From positions 24,760 to 88,759 of the forward strand of contig NZ_PPFE01000013.1 in assembly GCF_002917925.1 (NCBI RefSeq): 64,000 bases of DNA, read 5' to 3'. A program made the translations under genes and the position numbers. Source of the DNA: Roseovarius confluentis (GTDB lineage Bacteria; Pseudomonadota; Alphaproteobacteria; Rhodobacterales; Rhodobacteraceae). The notes under the pieces are model-generated. The model saw nothing but the letters and a program-made list of their open reading frames with translations, was not told the origin of the DNA and did no database searches. Positions 60,866 to 64,000 of the stretch are shown in pieces. How positions within the stretch are numbered: position 1 is the first letter of the stretch; every line of letters starts with the position of its first letter.

Positions 60866-63379
60866 ATGGACATCATTCTCGTTACGACCGTTATTACATC
60901 GTTCTTCCTCATCATCGGCGCGGCCGAGCCTTTCGCTGCACGTGTGCGACTACCCTATAGCGTGATACTTGCAGTCCTCGGCAGTCTTATCGGGGCCGGT
61001 GCGACCTTCTTTTTGAGAACGGAATTGACCGACGCGCTCAACCCGATCGCCGAGGCGATCCTCGGTCTGCCGATCAGGTCCAATGTCTTCCTCTATGTCT
61101 TTTTGCCTACGCTTTTGTTTCAGGCCACACTGGGAATGAACCTGCGTCGGATGCTGGACGATTGGGTGCCGATCTTGGTGCTGGCGGTGGTTGCCGTTGT
61201 GGTTGCTACGGTGTCCGTCGGGTATGCCCTCTTCTGGGCGAGCGCGCTTCCCTTGGCGGCCTGCCTGCTGATTGGGGCAATCGTATCGACGACTGACCCG
61301 TCGGCGGTGGTCTCGATCTTTCGTTCCATCTCGGCACCGCGGCGTCTGGCACGGATCATCGAGGGCGAGAGCCTTCTGAACGACGCCGCAGCCATTGCTT
61401 TGTTCGGTCTGTTCATGGGCTTCGTGATGCTGGGACTCCCGGACCCTGACCTCGGAGATGCACTGGCACGGTTTCCGATCCTCATTGCAGGCGGGGCGGC
61501 GAGCGGCTGGCTGGCGGCGCGCATCGCGGTTTGGGTGATGGCGCTATTCAACCGTCACGAACTGGCTCAGATCTCCGTCTCCGTGGCATTGCCTTATCTT
61601 TCGTATATCGTGGCGGAGCAGAGCATTGGAGCGTCGGGCGTGATAGCCGTAGTCGCCGCCGGGCTGACCCTCAACCTGACAGCTCCTGGGCGGCTGCCGC
61701 CACAGTCATGGGCGAACCTGCGGGAACTCTGGGGCGTGCTCGCCCACTGGGCCGGCGCGCTCATCTTCATCCTCGCCGCGCTTTTGATCCCCCGGCTGCT
61801 TGAAGAAGTCCGGATTGAGGACTTTCTTTTGGTCGGTGTCGTCACCATTGCAGCGATTATCGCGAGAGCGGCGATCCTGTTCGGTCTGATGCCGGTTCTG
61901 AGAAAGTTGAAGCTTTCTCCTGATGTCGAGCGGCCCTACAGGGTTGCCATACTGTGGGGTGGACTCAGAGGGGCTGTGACTCTCGCCTTGGCCCTCGCTG
62001 TGACCGAAAGTGCCCGCGTCCCGGCCGATATTCAGCGGGTGGTTGGCATTCTCGCCACCGGCTTCACACTGTTCACGCTTCTGGTTCAGGGCACGACCCT
62101 GCGCTGGATCATCGGACGTCTCGGCCTTGACCAGCTTTCTCCTATTGATGAGGCCCTTTCCCGGCAGGTCGTCGCTGTCGCGTTGCAGACCGTTCGCGAG
62201 GATGTGGCTCGAACCACAGACAACTACGATCTACATCGGGACACAGTGCGCTCCGAAGCCAAGCGATTTGGTGAACGCTTGGACATCGCGGTGAAATCGG
62301 CCGAAGAGAATTCGGATATTCTGGATCGCGACCGCATCGCCCTGGGGCTCATCGCGCTGGCTGGCCACGAACGCGACACGATTCTGGCCCGGGTACGGGA
62401 GCGGACGATCTCGGCCCGCATGGCGGAACTGGTCCTGTCGGATGCTGACAGGATGATCGAGGGTGCCCGAACGCAGGGCCGCAGCGGCTACCAGCGCGCG
62501 GCGCGCCGAAGCGTTGCATATGGCCGGGCTTTTCGGGCCGCGGTTCTGCTACATGGCCGTCTTGGGTTTTCTGCTCCGCTCGCTCGAATGACCGCTGACC
62601 GGTTCGAACTGATGTTGTCGCAACGCCTGATCCTGCGCGATCTCGGATCATTCATCGACGGTCGCATCAGGCGCATCCATGGCCGACGGGTGGCCGAACT
62701 GTTGCATGAATTGCTGTCCAGACGGATTGAGGCAGTCGCAACCGCATTGGAAGGTCTGAGACTGCAATATCCCGGCTATGCTGAAGAACTTGAACGGCGC
62801 TTCATCCGCCGCACAGCTCTCCGCATGGAGGAACGGGAGTATGTCGCGATGCGAGAAGACGGCCTGATCGGTGCCGAGGTCTACACGGCGCTGATGCAGG
62901 AACTCGCCACGCGTCGAATGGCGGCGGAGGAACGACCTCCTCTTGATGTCGCGGTTCAGCGCGCAGCGTTCGTTCGCCAGTTTCCGCTTTTTGCCGATCT
63001 CGAGGATAGTGTCATGAAGCGCCTGGGGCGGTCACTTGTCACTCGCTATGTCGATGCCGGCGAAGTTCTTTTGCGCAAGGAAAATTTCGCAAAGAGCGTT
63101 TTTTTTATCGCGTCCGGGGCTGTCGAACTGGAGAGCGCGGGTCAGACATGGCGTTTGGGACGCGGAGAGATGTTTGGCCAGATGGCCATCCTGACAAACA
63201 AGGCACGTCGTGCCGATGTGCGCGCCATCGCGCCGACGACGCTGCTTGTTCTGGACGAGGACCGATTTCGGCGATTGCTGGAGCGCAGCCAAGCTCTTCG
63301 CGAGGCAGTTCGTTCGAGTGCCGAGAAGCGCGGGGTTGATCCGGCGGGCCTGCTGCCAAACGACCGGGACGGTGCCTGA
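60866..63379 (+). CDS. CPA1 Na+/H+ antiporter with cyclic-nucleotide-binding domain
   Basis: An 837-residue antiporter resembling plant SOS1 in layout. The membrane part (about residues 1-415, ~12 helices) has FLPTLLFQATLGM, IVSTTDPSAVVSIFRS and the ion-site motif EGESLLNDAAAIALFG. A long helical cytoplasmic region follows (about 425-690), then a cNMP-binding domain (about 705-820: FPLFADLEDSVMKRLGRSL, VFFIASGAVELESAG, GEMFGQMAILTNKARRADV). Start ATG at 60866; the upstream sequence has no strong box. Probably acquired, given the setting. Confidence 0.92.
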   Translation: MDIILVTTVITSFFLIIGAAEPFAARVRLPYSVILAVLGSLIGAGATFFLRTELTDALNPIAEAILGLPIRSNVFLYVFLPTLLFQATLGMNLRRMLDDWVPILVLAVVAVVVATVSVGYALFWASALPLAACLLIGAIVSTTDPSAVVSIFRSISAPRRLARIIEGESLLNDAAAIALFGLFMGFVMLGLPDPDLGDALARFPILIAGGAASGWLAARIAVWVMALFNRHELAQISVSVALPYLSYIVAEQSIGASGVIAVVAAGLTLNLTAPGRLPPQSWANLRELWGVLAHWAGALIFILAALLIPRLLEEVRIEDFLLVGVVTIAAIIARAAILFGLMPVLRKLKLSPDVERPYRVAILWGGLRGAVTLALALAVTESARVPADIQRVVGILATGFTLFTLLVQGTTLRWIIGRLGLDQLSPIDEALSRQVVAVALQTVREDVARTTDNYDLHRDTVRSEAKRFGERLDIAVKSAEENSDILDRDRIALGLIALAGHERDTILARVRERTISARMAELVLSDADRMIEGARTQGRSGYQRAARRSVAYGRAFRAAVLLHGRLGFSAPLARMTADRFELMLSQRLILRDLGSFIDGRIRRIHGRRVAELLHELLSRRIEAVATALEGLRLQYPGYAEELERRFIRRTALRMEEREYVAMREDGLIGAEVYTALMQELATRRMAAEERPPLDVAVQRAAFVRQFPLFADLEDSVMKRLGRSLVTRYVDAGEVLLRKENFAKSVFFIASGAVELESAGQTWRLGRGEMFGQMAILTNKARRADVRAIAPTTLLVLDEDRFRRLLERSQALREAVRSSAEKRGVDPAGLLPNDRDGA

Positions 63380-63588
63380 GCCGGCTCCCGAGTTCAGACC
63401 GACATTTTCTGAACGCTTCGAAAGGCAAGTGAGAATTATGAGCCAGTGACGATGGTCCAGGAACGTCTGGTTTGGTGATGTTGCACCGCAGCGAGTTCTC
63501 AGTGCTTCGATGTCCGCTAATGGGATGTACCGGCTGCTTCACCCAGCGGGTTAGGCTCTGCCTATTTCTGCAGATAGGAGAAGTAGCA
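63380..63588. other. non-coding left end of the IS110 element; possible bridge-RNA region
   Basis: Between the antiporter and the IS110 recombinase start. IS110-group elements encode a bridge RNA in the left-end non-coding region. A hairpin CCTATTTCTGCAGATAGG lies at 63562-63579, directly before the recombinase start, and TCCGCTAATGGGATGTACCG precedes it. The element's exact left boundary cannot be set from one copy. Confidence 0.4.
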
Positions 63589-64000
63589 TGGCGAAGACAG
63601 GCTTTGATGAACTGATGTCGATTGGTGTCGATATCGGCAAGGACACATTCCATTTGGTGGGTTTCGATCATTCGGGGCAGCGGGTTCTGCGAAAGCAGAT
63701 CAAGCGATTAGCGTTGGTGGCAACCTTTGAGAAGTTGCCACGTTGTATTGTGGGCATGGAGGCATGCCTGAGCGCACGCTTTGTGAGCCGGACATTGCGC
63801 GAGATGGGCTTTGAGCCAAGGATCATCCCTGCGATCTATGTGAAGCCTTTCAACAAAGGGCAGAAGAACGACGACAACGACGCTGAGGCAATCGCCGAAG
63901 CCGCGCTTCGGCCCAACCTGCAGACGGTTTCCGAGAAGAGCCAGGACCAGCTCGACCTGCAAGCACTGCACCGCGTCAGATCACGGCTGGTGTCTCGTCG
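63589..64000 (+). CDS. IS110 family recombinase (partial, runs off the window)
   Basis: The first 137 codons of an IS110 DEDD transposase/recombinase. Start ATG at 63589 after TAGGAGAAG. The catalytic acids are visible: Asp in SIGVDIGKDTFHLVGF, Glu in IVGMEACLSARF, and the two Asp of GQKNDDNDAEAIAEAA. The C-terminal serine domain lies beyond 64000. No frameshift in the visible part. The element marks the right side of the accessory region. Confidence 0.92.

Overview
The window is a chromosomal segment of a high-G+C alphaproteobacterium, almost certainly Rhodobacteraceae (Roseobacter group). The signs are a Paracoccus/Rhodobacter-style cytochrome c oxidase cluster without subunit I, a GcrA-type regulator, an adenosylcobalamin-dependent ribonucleotide reductase, long acyl-CoA dehydrogenases next to MerR regulators, and several short dispersed repeats between convergent genes. 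No tRNA, rRNA or CRISPR array was recognised.

Layout. 1-7.8 kb: start of a probable tldD (minus), then the oxidase and assembly run ctaC-ctaB-small membrane protein-ctaG-ctaE-surf1, followed by thrC, an M16 peptidase and a GNAT acetyltransferase, mostly with overlapping stops and starts. 8-13.8 kb: secreted DUF4394-like protein, secreted hypothetical, lipoprotein, methyltransferase, orphan ABC-2 permease, gcrA, MBL-fold hydrolase, acylphosphatase. 13.9-19.1 kb: lepA, a RAYT transposase bracketed by two inverted REP pairs, a ~1 kb gene-free stretch with two DnaA-box-like sites, and small proteins. 19-31 kb: glyA, nadK, prpE, maeB, the pyrimidine-deoxynucleoside salvage run cdd-deoA-deoB-upp, and a SPOR-domain protein. 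31-35.4 kb: a degenerate M48-like membrane protein, an acyl-CoA synthetase, a sulfotransferase and a Hint-domain protein. 35.4-44 kb: a minus-strand fatty-acid oxidation cluster (merR, long acyl-CoA dehydrogenase, 70-aa protein, acyl-CoA dehydrogenase, GST, fadA, fadJ) with candidate operators, then a second merR. 44-52.8 kb: two thioesterases and a MATE exporter, a GAPDH, SRAP protein, methyltransferase, 5'-nucleotidase, DUF952, pyrD and an ArsC-like protein. 53-57.8 kb: two tandem outer-membrane beta-barrel paralogs, DUF1489, class II RNR.

From about 57.95 kb the character changes: lower G+C, long gene-poor stretches and gene fragments. This accessory region holds a PD-(D/E)XK-like nuclease candidate and a HerA-type ATPase that has lost its N-terminal third including Walker A, debris, a CPA1 Na+/H+ antiporter with a C-terminal cNMP-binding domain, and the start of an IS110-family recombinase cut by the window end. 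It reads as a decayed defence or mobile island.

The most interesting items are the nuclease/truncated HerA pair, the RAYT-REPIN unit with related solo hairpins, a 4 x 11-bp tandem array present in two inverted copies 35 kb apart, the palindrome/hairpin repeat families, a pseudo-M48 protein, a Hint domain without the usual leading Cys, and a possible bridge-RNA region at the IS110 end.
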